Shown: positions 25,631-34,056, numbered from the stretch's first letter. The stretch: DNA of 36,574 nt from Streptomyces sp. GESEQ-4 (GCF_017948455.1 NZ_JAFFSU010000045.1:1-36574), one strand, 5' to 3'. Translations and numbers: made by a program. The notes: generated by a model from the letters alone, not told the origin.

Positions 25631-26509
25631 ATGCAGATTCCGCGGCATGAATTCCCGACGCGAAATGCCCTGAGGATCCTTGAAACTCGCACCAAGGACT
25701 TCTGGGACGACGTTCAAGACCTACGGGACGAACCGTCGTGCTTCTCGAACGTTCTGGCCGACGCCATCGGGCTCTTCTGCCGCCAATGTGTCGTGGACCC
25801 GGAGGCCGACAAGGTCGAGACCTGGGAAGCTTGCGTCGCCGCCATGCAGGTCGGCTCCGCCCTCTTCGAGTCGGCGCGGGCGACAACCGACGCCATCGAA
25901 TGCCGCATCGGTCACGAGATGCGGACCATCCGCGCCGGCGCCCTGCCCCGCGCCCACGCCGGGAACTGGCTCAGCGCCTTCTGGCTCGCCTGCATCTGCC
26001 GCGAAAAGAAACGCATGACGGAACTGTGCCAGTTCCCGGCCGCACAACTACGGCAAGCCGACGGCGTCTTCGACGAGTACATCTACCACTGGGTGGAAGC
26101 GCTACAGGCCTACTGGCTCAAGCGCCCCGAATTCGGCGACAAACTGGTGGCCGCGGTGGACGGAACGGACCCCGGAGCCCTGCGCCATGCCCCGCGCGAC
26201 GGCGTCCTCCAGATCATGTACCCGCCCATGAACCTCCTGACTCAGCTGACACGCGGCGACCAGAACAAATTCAACACCGAACTCGCCAAAACCCTTGAAT
26301 GGCACAAGTACTACTGGACCCACGACGAAGACCGCGAACGGGACACCGAAGGCCTCGTCGCTCTGGGCCCGCTGGGCGTCTGCTGCCTCGCCGTCCAGGC
26401 CGGCTTCACCATCACCGTCGAATCCGAATACCTTCCCAAGCACCTCCTCGAAGGCGCCTGGCTCAACGAATTCCCCCACATAACCCCGGCCCGGCACCCA
26501 GGCATCTGA
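25631..26509 (+). CDS. Imm49-family immunity protein, second copy
   Basis: 292 residues, paralogous to the preceding gene along its full length. Shared landmarks are VETWEACVAAMQVGSALF, HAGNWLSAFWLACICREKKRM, FDEYIYHWVEALQAYWL, MYPPMNLLTQLTRGD and YLPKHLLEGAW. The ATG has GGAGAAGGGGAAAG upstream and follows the first copy by 78 bases. The two have diverged enough that both are likely maintained for different functions. The second could neutralise the other warhead or a related toxin from a neighbour strain. Confidence 0.86.
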   Translation: MQIPRHEFPTRNALRILETRTKDFWDDVQDLRDEPSCFSNVLADAIGLFCRQCVVDPEADKVETWEACVAAMQVGSALFESARATTDAIECRIGHEMRTIRAGALPRAHAGNWLSAFWLACICREKKRMTELCQFPAAQLRQADGVFDEYIYHWVEALQAYWLKRPEFGDKLVAAVDGTDPGALRHAPRDGVLQIMYPPMNLLTQLTRGDQNKFNTELAKTLEWHKYYWTHDEDRERDTEGLVALGPLGVCCLAVQAGFTITVESEYLPKHLLEGAWLNEFPHITPARHPGI

Positions 26510-26519
26510 AAGGCAGCGC

Positions 26520-26846
26520 ATGGTTCCCGACGCCCCCACCCCGACACCACAAGGTCCGCCCACCACCCCCAGCGAGGCCATCGCCATCGTTCAGGCGCGC
26601 TACGCCCACCCCAAACTCCCCGACGGCACCCCCGCCGAACTGAACGTCCACGAATTCGACGTCGGCTACCTGGTCTACGCGGTCTTCCCGCCCAGCGTCG
26701 ACGCATCCGGCCGACCGCAGCCCGCCCCACCCGGCGGAGCCAAGATCGTAGTGTCGAAGGAGACCGGCGAAACCGTCACCGTCCCCAACTACCCGATCCA
26801 ACAGGCCATCGCGCTCTACCGGAAGAACCGCGCCCGCAACACGTAG
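26520..26846 (+). CDS. Small protein, possibly YrhB/Imm35-like
   Basis: 108 residues, soluble. SEAIAIVQARYAHPKLPDG leads to a small beta sheet with LNVHEFDVGYLVYAVFPP and AKIVVSKETGETVTVPNYP, then a helix QQAIALYRKNRARN. The layout resembles YrhB/Imm35-type immunity domains (helix, then strands with a conserved Trp or Tyr), but this is a weak match. The ATG follows the second Imm49 stop by 10 bases, with AAAGG about 6 bases upstream, so it is in the same operon. It may be a third immunity protein or an ESX accessory factor. Confidence 0.65.
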   Translation: MVPDAPTPTPQGPPTTPSEAIAIVQARYAHPKLPDGTPAELNVHEFDVGYLVYAVFPPSVDASGRPQPAPPGGAKIVVSKETGETVTVPNYPIQQAIALYRKNRARNT

Positions 26847-26909
26847 ACGGCGGGCCGACCCCACACAGCACCGCTCCGTCCCCCGACCACCCCACCAGGA
26901 CTGGCACCC

Positions 26910-28799
26910 ATGACCGGCGACGCACCCGACGGCTACGCACCGCACCCCTACATAGGCGGCCGCACCCCAGTGCTACGAGCCCTCGCCGCCTGGCGGACAG
27001 AGCGGCCCGGTACCCCGCGCGTCCTGGTCCTGACAGGAAACCCCGGCAGTGGTCGGTCGCATCTGATCACCGGGTTCCTGATGCTCTGCGACCCGGAGTA
27101 CCGCAAGCGGCTGCCCCTGGACGCCCTCGACCCGTCGACCGTACCGCCCGAGTTGCCCGCCCCCGCCGTGCCAGGCGCGGCCGGGATGACCGCGGCCCAG
27201 GTCCTCTGGCTCCTCGCCGTTCATTTCGGCCTGGAGGCCGACGAGGCAGCGGACGTACTCACCGAGCTGGCCACCCTCCCGGCCCCGGTGACCGTAGTCG
27301 TACCGGACGTCGATCGCGCCGGACCGGTCCGTACGGCAGCAGAACCCGCCCGACTCACGCGCGAGGTACTCAAACCCCTCGCCGCCATCGAGACGGTCCA
27401 CCTGCTCACGGAGATGCCTCGCGAACTCGCGGAGGAGTTCGCAGCGGGCCTCCCTGTCGGCACCGTACAAGTCATCGATCTAGATGCACCGCAGTGGGCA
27501 GACCCGCACGGCCTGGTACTGCACGAGGCGCTGCTCAACCCCCAACTCGGTGCTCCCGAGCTGCCGTTCACCACCGCCGCCTCGCCCCGACGCGCTCTCG
27601 CCGAGGCGATCGGCCGCCGAGCCGGGACGAGTCCGCTCACCGTGGAACTGGCCGTGCAGAGCATCCTGACGAGCCCGGAGACCTTCGCCCCACACGACGA
27701 GGCCCTGCTCCCCTCGTCCATCGGCCAGGCAATCGACCTGCACGCCCGTCGCCTCCAAGCCGACCCGCAGACGCTACGTCACCTCCTGGCGCCCTTGGCC
27801 CTCGCGGAGGGCGACGGTCTGCCCGTCGAACTCTGGCCGCAGCTCGTCAACGCCCTTGCGGGCAAGGACATGAGTGGAGTCATCGCGGGAGGCAGCGCGC
27901 TGACTGAACCGTTCGTCCGGTCGCTTGAGCGCGATGGGGACGACGGCTCGCAGACGCTTCTCCAGCCGCTGCACCCGGCCATCGCCGACGAGATCCGCAC
28001 CGGCCTGCCGAACGTCCGCGCCGCTCAGACCCAGTTCGCGATGGCCCTGCTGGAGGCCGTACCGGAGCAGGACTGGAGCAAGGCGGATTCGTACGTACGT
28101 GACCACATAGCGAGCCACACCCTGGAAGCAGGTCTGCTGCCCCAACTCCTCACGGACCCCGGCTTGTTCGTGCACGCCGACCCGGTGCCACTTCGCGCCG
28201 CCATCGAAGCCGTCCCGACCGAGGAACTCGGCGCACCGGCCCGGACGTACCTCCGTACGGCCCCTCTGCTGACCCGCACGCAGGCCTCCGCCGTGCAGCG
28301 CGCCGCCCTGCTGGAAACCGCGTTCGTCGAGGACGGCCTGCCCGAGTACGCCGACGCCATACACCGCCTCGGCATCGACCTGCCCTGGCAGACGCTGTGG
28401 AGCCGGCCCGTCCCCGGCATCAGCGCCGTGACCGTCGGCAGCCTGACCCGCTCCGATGGGCCGGCAACTCCCGTCGCCGTTCTCGAGGTACCCGCGGGCA
28501 CGCCCGGCGAGGGGTCCCGTTCCGGGGTGCTCGTCCTGGGTCTCGTACAGCCTGATCACTTCGGCGACACAGACCCCGACCCCGAACTGATCCTGCACCC
28601 GACCGAGCAGGAGCGGGCCGCCACCCCACTGGAACTGACCCGCGGCGCCGACCATGTACGGGTCTGGGACCGCGCAAGCGGGGACGTCGTGGCCACGCTG
28701 CTGTCCGACACACCCGTCACCGCCGCAGACCTCTCCCCCGACGGCATCCTCCTCGTGGCCACCGAACGCGGGGCGAAGGCCCTCCGCATCCGGCCGTAG
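26910..28799 (+). CDS. P-loop ATPase-like protein with WD40 remnant
   Basis: 629 residues. The N-terminus reads PYIGGRTPVLRALAAW, then a P-loop GNPGSGRS (43-50), in which Arg49 stands where Walker A has Lys. A hydrophobic strand ending VTVVVPDVD (127-135) looks like Walker B. The middle is helical, as in AAA+/STAND NTPases. The last ~50 residues (DHVRVWDRASGDVV, then TAADLSPDGILLVATERG) resemble one or two WD40 blades, too few for a propeller. The ATG at 26910 has AGGA about 9 bases upstream and follows the 108-residue gene by 63 bases. Possible roles are toxin export or control, or conflict sensing. The arginine substitution may impair ATP hydrolysis. Confidence 0.75.
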   Translation: MTGDAPDGYAPHPYIGGRTPVLRALAAWRTERPGTPRVLVLTGNPGSGRSHLITGFLMLCDPEYRKRLPLDALDPSTVPPELPAPAVPGAAGMTAAQVLWLLAVHFGLEADEAADVLTELATLPAPVTVVVPDVDRAGPVRTAAEPARLTREVLKPLAAIETVHLLTEMPRELAEEFAAGLPVGTVQVIDLDAPQWADPHGLVLHEALLNPQLGAPELPFTTAASPRRALAEAIGRRAGTSPLTVELAVQSILTSPETFAPHDEALLPSSIGQAIDLHARRLQADPQTLRHLLAPLALAEGDGLPVELWPQLVNALAGKDMSGVIAGGSALTEPFVRSLERDGDDGSQTLLQPLHPAIADEIRTGLPNVRAAQTQFAMALLEAVPEQDWSKADSYVRDHIASHTLEAGLLPQLLTDPGLFVHADPVPLRAAIEAVPTEELGAPARTYLRTAPLLTRTQASAVQRAALLETAFVEDGLPEYADAIHRLGIDLPWQTLWSRPVPGISAVTVGSLTRSDGPATPVAVLEVPAGTPGEGSRSGVLVLGLVQPDHFGDTDPDPELILHPTEQERAATPLELTRGADHVRVWDRASGDVVATLLSDTPVTAADLSPDGILLVATERGAKALRIRP

Positions 28800-28902
28800 T
28801 TGCCTCTCAGCGCCCTTCACGCGGCCCGCTCGGGCTCCGACGTCCCCCTCCTGACCTCACTGATAACTTTCTGTCTCTGCCTGTTCACTCCGGGGGAAAC
28901 CG

Positions 28903-29634
28903 ATGAGCCAGCCGCCGTTCCAACCGCCATCGCAGCCACCACTGCCGCCGCAGCAACCACAGCAGCCCGCCTACAACCCCTACACCCAGCCCGCCCCACC
29001 GCAGCAGCAGCAGTCGCACTCGCCGGGGTTCGGACCGCCGCCTGCCCCTGGGCAGCCCCCGGCACCGGCGTACCCGGGAATGCCGCCTGCCGCCCCGGGG
29101 CAGCCGATGCACCCGATGCACGCCGCACCGCCCCCGTTCCAGGCGCCGCCCTTCGGGCAGCAGCCCAACGCCGGCGGTCATCCGGTCGGCGCGGTCTTCC
29201 TCGGCCTCTTCGCCTCGGTCATCGTCTCGCTGCTCTACAGCGGTCTGATGTTGGCGACGTACAAGGACCAGTCGCTCACCATCGCCCACACCCTCTACTT
29301 GGCCCACGCACTGGTCAACGGAGCGATCGTCGGCTGCCTGGTCGGCTCGGTGGCTCACCGCAGCGCCGGCGCCCACGTCGGTGGGGCCGTCATCGCCGCG
29401 CTCGGCGCCTTCTTCGGCTTCACCAACACCGTCCCGCTCCTCATCGCCGAGAGCCAATCCCCCAGCGCCATCGGCGACATGTTGGAGGCCGACCCCTTCC
29501 TCCCGGCCAAGGCCTGGTGGAACAACGAGATCGACGGCGGAGTCGACTGGTTCTCCCCGCTCGCCCTCGTGCTCGCCGCAGCCGCCGCGTGGGGCCTCGC
29601 CTACGTGATCGGCAACAGCCGCCGTCGGCCGTGA
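28903..29634 (+). CDS. Pro/Gln-rich membrane protein
   Basis: 243 residues. The first ~90 are Pro/Gln/Ala-rich and disordered (PPQQPQQPAYNPYTQPAPPQ and so on), then hydrophobic segments at about 93-115 (AVFLGLFASVIVSLLYSGLML), 125-147, 150-172 and 214-234. A GGGGGAAACC ribosome site lies just before the ATG. Pro/Gln-rich cytoplasmic tails on small membrane proteins are common around Streptomyces ESX loci; this one lies at the end of the toxin-immunity block. It could be an ESX accessory or an immunity-type membrane protein. I do not recognise a family. Confidence 0.8.
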   Translation: MSQPPFQPPSQPPLPPQQPQQPAYNPYTQPAPPQQQQSHSPGFGPPPAPGQPPAPAYPGMPPAAPGQPMHPMHAAPPPFQAPPFGQQPNAGGHPVGAVFLGLFASVIVSLLYSGLMLATYKDQSLTIAHTLYLAHALVNGAIVGCLVGSVAHRSAGAHVGGAVIAALGAFFGFTNTVPLLIAESQSPSAIGDMLEADPFLPAKAWWNNEIDGGVDWFSPLALVLAAAAAWGLAYVIGNSRRRP

Positions 29635-29646
29635 CTTCGAGCCGCC

Positions 29647-30039
29647 TCAGCGGAAAGCGGGACTGTCGCCGACACCCGCCAACGCCACGCCGATACAGGT
29701 GACCATCATTGCCCAGCGTGTGTGTCCGCTCCGGGCCAGCACAAAACCCCACCCACCGCAGGCCACCCCCACGGCATACGTGGCGACCCAGACCCCCAAC
29801 GCATCGCCCTGACCGAGGCGTACGACCATCAGCACAAGGCAGACAACGGCCGCCACCCCGGCGAACACCCCGTACAACCCACGCGCCTGCCGCGCATCCC
29901 GCCGCCGCTCCTCCACAAGCCCCGGCTGCCCCTGAGCCTCGAACCGCGCCCGCAACTCGTCCGCGCTCACCCCGGACGGCAACGGCCCCCCACCCGTCCC
30001 GTCCGGCCCGTTCGCCATCTCGTCACCATGCGTTGTCAT
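29647..30039 (-). CDS. Small three-helix membrane protein
   Basis: 130 residues. The N-terminal half is soluble (ADELRARFEAQGQPGLVEERRRDARQARG, mostly charged). Hydrophobic segments follow at about 54-71, 80-98 and 105-122. The ATG at 30039 (MTTHGDEM) is preceded by TAGGCT exactly 8 bases upstream, so the mRNA is probably leaderless. The longer frame to 30105 is not supported. It is convergent with the gene at 28903, with a short gap of 12 bases. Role unknown. Confidence 0.75.
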   Translation of the reverse strand: MTTHGDEMANGPDGTGGGPLPSGVSADELRARFEAQGQPGLVEERRRDARQARGLYGVFAGVAAVVCLVLMVVRLGQGDALGVWVATYAVGVACGGWGFVLARSGHTRWAMMVTCIGVALAGVGDSPAFR

Positions 30040-30047
30040 GGCAACCG

Positions 30048-30053
30048 AGCCTA
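30048..30053 (-). promoter_or_regulatory. -10 TAGGCT of a probable leaderless mRNA
   Basis: On the minus strand TAGGCT stands exactly 8 bases before the ATG at 30039, the same layout as before the gene at 18751. No ribosome site is present between them. Confidence 0.5.
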
Positions 30054-30153
30054 TCGGTCGACGACGACCCGCAAGCGCTGAGCGCGGACGCGAGCGCCCT
30101 GCCATTCCGGGACCAACTCACTTGGGGCGCCCGTTGGTTGCACTCGGGCCGCA

Positions 30154-30786
30154 TCAGTCGGCGACGCGCGCACCGATCGCGCGGGCGCGGTCGCGGGCTT
30201 CGGGGCTGAGGCCTTTGCGGCGGGGGGAGGTGCGGTGGTCGTACGCGGTGGGCTGGGCGACGTAGCTCAACGTCTTCGGACCAGGCCTGGCAACCACGCA
30301 AGCGAAGCGCGGGTCTCCCGCGTACCACAACTCGTCGTCGAACCCCTTGCGGACGACGCGGTCCCAGATTCGAAACATCCCCCCATGTTCCTCAGGTGAC
30401 TCCGTCTTCTCGGGCTGGTCCGGGTTCGGCAGGACGAACACTGCTCTCGCCCCCCTGGACCGTCGCCGATCAGCGTGGACTCCGTCGGGCTGCTGCCGCC
30501 AGGGATAGACCTTGAGGATCCGGTACATGCGCCAGAGCTTGAACAGCCCATACATCTGGGCACCCACGAGGTAAGCGATGACCACCAGAGGCAAGGCAGC
30601 CACGGCTGCCACGACCCCCGAAAAGACCGCGATCACCACACCGTAGAGCCAGGCCAGCCACACCGCCGTCCAACCGAGCATCTTCCCCAGAAGCCGTGCC
30701 ACCCAGCGGCACAATGCGGCTCGAGTACCGGGCGTCTCCCAAGCGACAGGGCCGTCGAAGTCCCCTGCGTTCTTGCTCAGCCTCAT
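30154..30786 (-). CDS. Two-helix membrane protein, last gene of the ESX operon
   Basis: 210 residues. Two adjacent hydrophobic segments at about 35-55 (WTAVWLAWLYGVVIAVFSGVV) and 58-78 form a hairpin. Both termini are basic, and the C-terminal half is soluble (ARAVFVLPNPDQP, FDDELWYAGDPRFACVV). I chose the ATG at 30786 (MRLSKNAGDF), which is only 4 bases past the preceding stop, rather than the TTG at 30810. Such short spacing implies translational coupling. Function unknown; as part of the WXG100 operon it could help export or protect against the 438-residue protein. Confidence 0.78.
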   Translation of the reverse strand: MRLSKNAGDFDGPVAWETPGTRAALCRWVARLLGKMLGWTAVWLAWLYGVVIAVFSGVVAAVAALPLVVIAYLVGAQMYGLFKLWRMYRILKVYPWRQQPDGVHADRRRSRGARAVFVLPNPDQPEKTESPEEHGGMFRIWDRVVRKGFDDELWYAGDPRFACVVARPGPKTLSYVAQPTAYDHRTSPRRKGLSPEARDRARAIGARVAD

Positions 30787-30790
30787 GCGA

Positions 30791-31528
30791 TCACCCAAAG
30801 TCGGCGGCAATGTCGTCCTTGATGGTGCTGCCCCCGTCGGCCCCTTCGCCCCGAGCGGCGCGCTCGATCTCGGGCATGGGGTCCTGGAAGGTCACAGTGT
30901 GCGCAATGCTTTCCATCAAGTCGCGGTAGTGCCTGCGGGAGTTCACGGCCACCGTGCTCAGTGTCAGCACAGCGAGCTGCACACCTGACGGAGCCGGAAC
31001 GTAGAGGTTGCACTGATAGAGCTCCTGCGCAGCCATTCCGGTTACAGCGGGCGTGGTGACCAGAGTGTCGGACATTGAGCCTGGACGGCCCCCCGGCAAC
31101 GTCAACAGCCCGACATTCTCCGGGCATTCACGCAACGAAACAGCCCGAACGGCCGTGAGTTTGGGCGGGGCCCATTCGATGTCCTTCAGCGCCACGGTGA
31201 TCACCGAGGCCGCGGAAGAGCCGTCATCGGCGTAGTGCATGCCGAGCGAGCAGCCAATGATGCCTTCGGTTCGCATGTACCGCACCATGTGCCGCACGTC
31301 CTGCACCGTGCCGGCGTAGCGGTCGCGCTCCGCTTCGGGAGCACAGTCGGCGACGAGTGCCATGAGGTACTTGAGACGCGCCTCGTGCTCCGATCCCGGC
31401 TCCGCGTCAAGGGCGTCAAGCGGAATGTCGAAGTAGCCGCCGGGCAGCGCGTACCAGATCTTGGAACTCGGGTCCCGGGCCGAGTCGTCGATGAGCAGCC
31501 GCGGCGGCGGGGCGGATTCGTCAGTCAT
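30791..31528 (-). CDS. Unrecognised soluble protein of the ESX operon
   Basis: 245 residues, no signal or membrane segment. It looks alpha/beta: PGGYFDIPLDAL, then YLMALVADCAPEAE, and a C-terminal part (YVPAPSGVQLAVLTLSTVAVNSRRH) followed by FRDLM-like helix residues. The last part resembles the Mog1/PsbP/LpqT-like fold, but this is a guess. The ATG at 31528 overlaps the upstream stop by ATGA. In this position one expects a chaperone or immunity partner for the preceding WXG protein; nothing in the sequence decides it. Confidence 0.75.
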   Translation of the reverse strand: MTDESAPPPRLLIDDSARDPSSKIWYALPGGYFDIPLDALDAEPGSEHEARLKYLMALVADCAPEAERDRYAGTVQDVRHMVRYMRTEGIIGCSLGMHYADDGSSAASVITVALKDIEWAPPKLTAVRAVSLRECPENVGLLTLPGGRPGSMSDTLVTTPAVTGMAAQELYQCNLYVPAPSGVQLAVLTLSTVAVNSRRHYRDLMESIAHTVTFQDPMPEIERAARGEGADGGSTIKDDIAADFG

Positions 31529-32841
31529 CGTGCCACCACCCTCAGGGTGTCCACAGCCGTGGACAGGGCACCGGGGCCGTCGAAGAGACCCCAGCGCGCG
31601 CCGTCGACCGCAGTGGTCGTGTTCTTCCCTGCGTCACTCTTCAGCGCGTCGATGTTGTCGGCGGCAAGTCCGAACCCGGATGTGGCGACACCGGCCACTG
31701 GCGAGAGGTAATCCATCCCCGCCCTGACGGCCTGGCTGCCGCCCGCAGCGTGAGCCACCCAGTCACCGACCGGGTTGAAGGCACCTGCAGTCGAGATCCG
31801 CGTGGCGGCAGTAAACGTGTTGTCCCCGAAGTGTTTGAAGAACTGCAGCGCTCCACCCGCGGCTTCGCCTCCGTGGATCGCCGATCTGATGGCACCATTG
31901 GCTCCGCGCGTGACCGCCCCGAGTCCCGGCACCGCGCCTGCCGCGTCACCCGCGAGGCCCACGGCGTTCTCCCAGAAGTCGGCGTCGAACTCGCCCTTCG
32001 TGAAGCCGTCCGCGAGGGAAGCCCGCACCTCGGGCTTGGCGAGCCGGGACGCCATGGTGGCGAGACTCGCTCCGGCCGCCACGAGCAGCATCGCGACCCC
32101 GAACGGCCCCGTACACAGCAGCGCCAGCAACCCCGCAATCGCAGCCACCACGCTGAGGATGTTCGTGAGGTTGTCCCCGACCCAGCTGAGCGCCTTACTC
32201 AGCCACCCCGGCTCCTCGGGCGCCAGATCCTTCGTGGAGTCCTTCAGCTTCTTCGCGAGATCCCGCGCCTCCGCCTCATGCGTCCCCTCCAGCTCGCGCG
32301 CCTTGCGCATCACCCCGTCCAGGGCGCCCTGCGCGTTGTTTACGGCGGTGACGGCGTCGTTGAGCCGGGCCTGCGCGGCGTTCAGCCGAGCCTGGGCGGA
32401 CTCCAGCTCGGGACCCTGCTGGAAGGTCTGCCCCGCGAGCTTCAGGTCGGGGTTCTGCTTGGCTGTCTCGTGCTGGGAGTTGGCGGTCTTGAGATCACCC
32501 TTGTGGTCGGCCGCCTCGACGTCGTACTTGGACGCCAGCTCCCTACGGCTGCTCAGCCCGCCGTGCCAGGCCCCGAGGTGACCGGCGGCCAGCGTCAGCG
32601 ACTTGTGCGCGTCCTTCATGTACTTCGGCAGGTCACCGTCGAGAGCCTCACGGAACCCGACGGCCGCGTCGCCCTCCCAGAAGCTGGACTCGCCGAGCAG
32701 CTTGTCGATCTTCTGGTACGCCGTCTGCAGCGCGCTCGCCGAATTGACCAACTGCGTACGGAGCTTCTCGACCTCGCCAGGCTCTCCCGGCACGGGGTTC
32801 CACCCGAGGTGCACATACGGATTCTGTGCCACTGCAATCAC
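31525..32841 (-). CDS. 438-residue WXG-domain protein without recognised warhead
   Basis: N-terminus carries a T7SS-type signal (GWNPVPGEPGEVEKLRTQL) and a WXG turn (SSFWEGDAAVGF, about 53-64). A helical coiled-coil region (about 95-215, rich in Ala, Glu, Lys and Gln) follows. A hydrophobic hairpin lies at about 224-262 (NILSVVAAIAGLLALLCTGPFG). The C-terminal ~170 residues are Gly/Ala-rich (LAGDAAGAVPGLGAVTRG), with no toxin motif I know. The GTG at 32841 overlaps the previous TGA by GTGA. A second GTG at 32832 has GGGGAA about 10 bases upstream and may be the real start. It may be an effector scaffold or a membrane-acting effector. Confidence 0.82.
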   Translation of the reverse strand: MIAVAQNPYVHLGWNPVPGEPGEVEKLRTQLVNSASALQTAYQKIDKLLGESSFWEGDAAVGFREALDGDLPKYMKDAHKSLTLAAGHLGAWHGGLSSRRELASKYDVEAADHKGDLKTANSQHETAKQNPDLKLAGQTFQQGPELESAQARLNAAQARLNDAVTAVNNAQGALDGVMRKARELEGTHEAEARDLAKKLKDSTKDLAPEEPGWLSKALSWVGDNLTNILSVVAAIAGLLALLCTGPFGVAMLLVAAGASLATMASRLAKPEVRASLADGFTKGEFDADFWENAVGLAGDAAGAVPGLGAVTRGANGAIRSAIHGGEAAGGALQFFKHFGDNTFTAATRISTAGAFNPVGDWVAHAAGGSQAVRAGMDYLSPVAGVATSGFGLAADNIDALKSDAGKNTTTAVDGARWGLFDGPGALSTAVDTLRVVAR

Positions 32842-33143
32842 TTCCCCGCAGCCGCGGCCCGCTTGAAGCTCTCCTCCAGGGAGGTCTCCACTTCGCGGTA
32901 GCTGTCCGTATTCTTCTGGAGGCCCTCGGTCAGCTTGCCGATGCGCTCCTTGATCTGCTCGTTGCCGTACTTCCAGCGCTCCTGGAACGCGTCACACGCC
33001 TCATCCAGCTCCGGCGTCCCGATCTGGTCGGCCCGCACGTGCTGCAGGGCCGTCCGCACCTGCTCCAGGGAGTCATGGGCTCCCTGGAGATCCTTGGTGA
33101 AAGTGGCGAGCTGATCAATATCGGTCTTGAAGTGGTCCCCCAC
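32838..33143 (-). CDS. WXG100-like protein
   Basis: 101 residues, the size of a WXG100 substrate, and all-helical. Helix 1 is DIDQLATFTKDLQGAHDSLEQV, the turn carries a W-x-x-G variant (RWKYG, about 57-61), and helix 2 is NEQIKERIGKLTEGLQKNTD. The C-terminus has SYREVETSLEE, the YxxxE-type tail that ESX systems read as export signal. The GTG at 33143 has GGGGAGG 6 bases upstream, a strong ribosome site. It is the first gene of the operon ending at 30154 and overlaps the next by GTGA; a heterodimer with the 438-residue protein is likely. Confidence 0.85.
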   Translation of the reverse strand: MGDHFKTDIDQLATFTKDLQGAHDSLEQVRTALQHVRADQIGTPELDEACDAFQERWKYGNEQIKERIGKLTEGLQKNTDSYREVETSLEESFKRAAAAGK

Positions 33144-33497
33144 TCAGGGCCTCCCCGTTCGAACACATCGGCGGTCGCATCGGCAAACGACCACAGCAAT
33201 TGGACGGGGCGATGATGCCATAGGGCAGCAAACAGACAGCCAGACCATACGAAACCTCCACGCCGGCCATCGCCGGCCCCCACGTGGTCCCTGGCCCTTG
33301 CTGGTACCGGCCTTGATAGCCACCTCAGCGGATCTGCTGGCGCGACCTGGGCCGTCCACGTCCACTCGCATGTGCGGCCCGGCGACTCTGCTGCTCACAT
33401 CGGCGCTGCTGGTGGCGCGCGACCGGGTGGGAGAGCCCACCCTGGGCGGCTCTCGCGTCGTGTGCCTCCGCTCAGTCGTCGTCCCGGACGTGGCCGT
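33144..33497. other. 354-bp gap between two ESX gene groups
   Basis: No convincing gene. It contains a perfect 7-bp hairpin GGGTGGG/CCCACCC (33425-33442) and a GCCGGC-CATC-GCCGGC element (33262-33277). A TATGGT hexamer on the minus strand (33244-33249) could be a -10 for the WXG100-like gene, but its -35 is poor. The region probably separates two transcription units. Confidence 0.5.
33425..33442 (-). terminator. Hairpin after the EspC-like gene
   Basis: GGGTGGG and CCCACCC enclose AGAG with no mismatch, about 56 bases past the EspC-like stop. A longer alternative stem GAGAGCC/GGCTCTC overlaps it. There is no T-tract. It may end the upstream transcript. Confidence 0.5.
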
Positions 33498-34028
33498 TCA
33501 GCCGAAATCGTTCGTGCCGGGCGTGGGACGGGTGCCGATGGTCTCGTCGTACGTCGGCATGGTGGTGCCGTATGAGGTACGCGGGTCCGGTGCTCCGCCG
33601 CCGTCCGGTCGGCCGCCGGGGCCGAAGCCCGGGGCGCTGCCCGGGTGCCCGACGGGATGGCGCTCGCCCCCGCTCGGACGCAGCACCGCGGGCATCTCAC
33701 CGGGGGTGGCCTGCGTCGCGGCGCCAGTCCCGGTCTTCTCGAAGTCCTGGGAAACCCTCTCGTCGTTCCACTCATGACCGTCCGCCGACGACCTGAGGTT
33801 GGCCCCGCCGGCTTGGATGCGGGCGTGCAGACCGTCGAGCGCGGGCTTCCAGCTGGCGGCGATCTCCGTCAGGGCGGGCCCGATCGACCAACCGGTGAGC
33901 GAACCGCCCGCGGTCCCGGCCTCCTTGACCGCCTTGTCGGCAGGGCCCTTCATCGTTCGGGCTATGTCGTCGCAGGCTCCGGCTGAGGCGCGTAGCTCGG
34001 CCGGGGCGACATCGGTGCGCTGGGACAC
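33498..34028 (-). CDS. EspC-like T7SS substrate
   Basis: 176 residues. The N-terminal ~110 residues form two helices with the EspC-type pattern: ELRASAGACDDIARTM, then SWKPALDGLHARIQAGGANLRSSADG and a helix with HEWNDERVSQDFEK. The C-terminal ~65 residues are Pro/Gly/Thr-rich and disordered. The GTG at 34028 has AGGA about 7 bases upstream; the frame runs further 5' without support. It follows the lipoprotein-like gene by 28 bases and belongs to that transcript. EspC-type proteins are secreted ESX substrates, often with a role at the cell surface. Confidence 0.72.
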   Translation of the reverse strand: MSQRTDVAPAELRASAGACDDIARTMKGPADKAVKEAGTAGGSLTGWSIGPALTEIAASWKPALDGLHARIQAGGANLRSSADGHEWNDERVSQDFEKTGTGAATQATPGEMPAVLRPSGGERHPVGHPGSAPGFGPGGRPDGGGAPDPRTSYGTTMPTYDETIGTRPTPGTNDFG

Positions 34029-34056
34029 GTCCGGTTCCTGTTCCGTGCGTCGGCGA

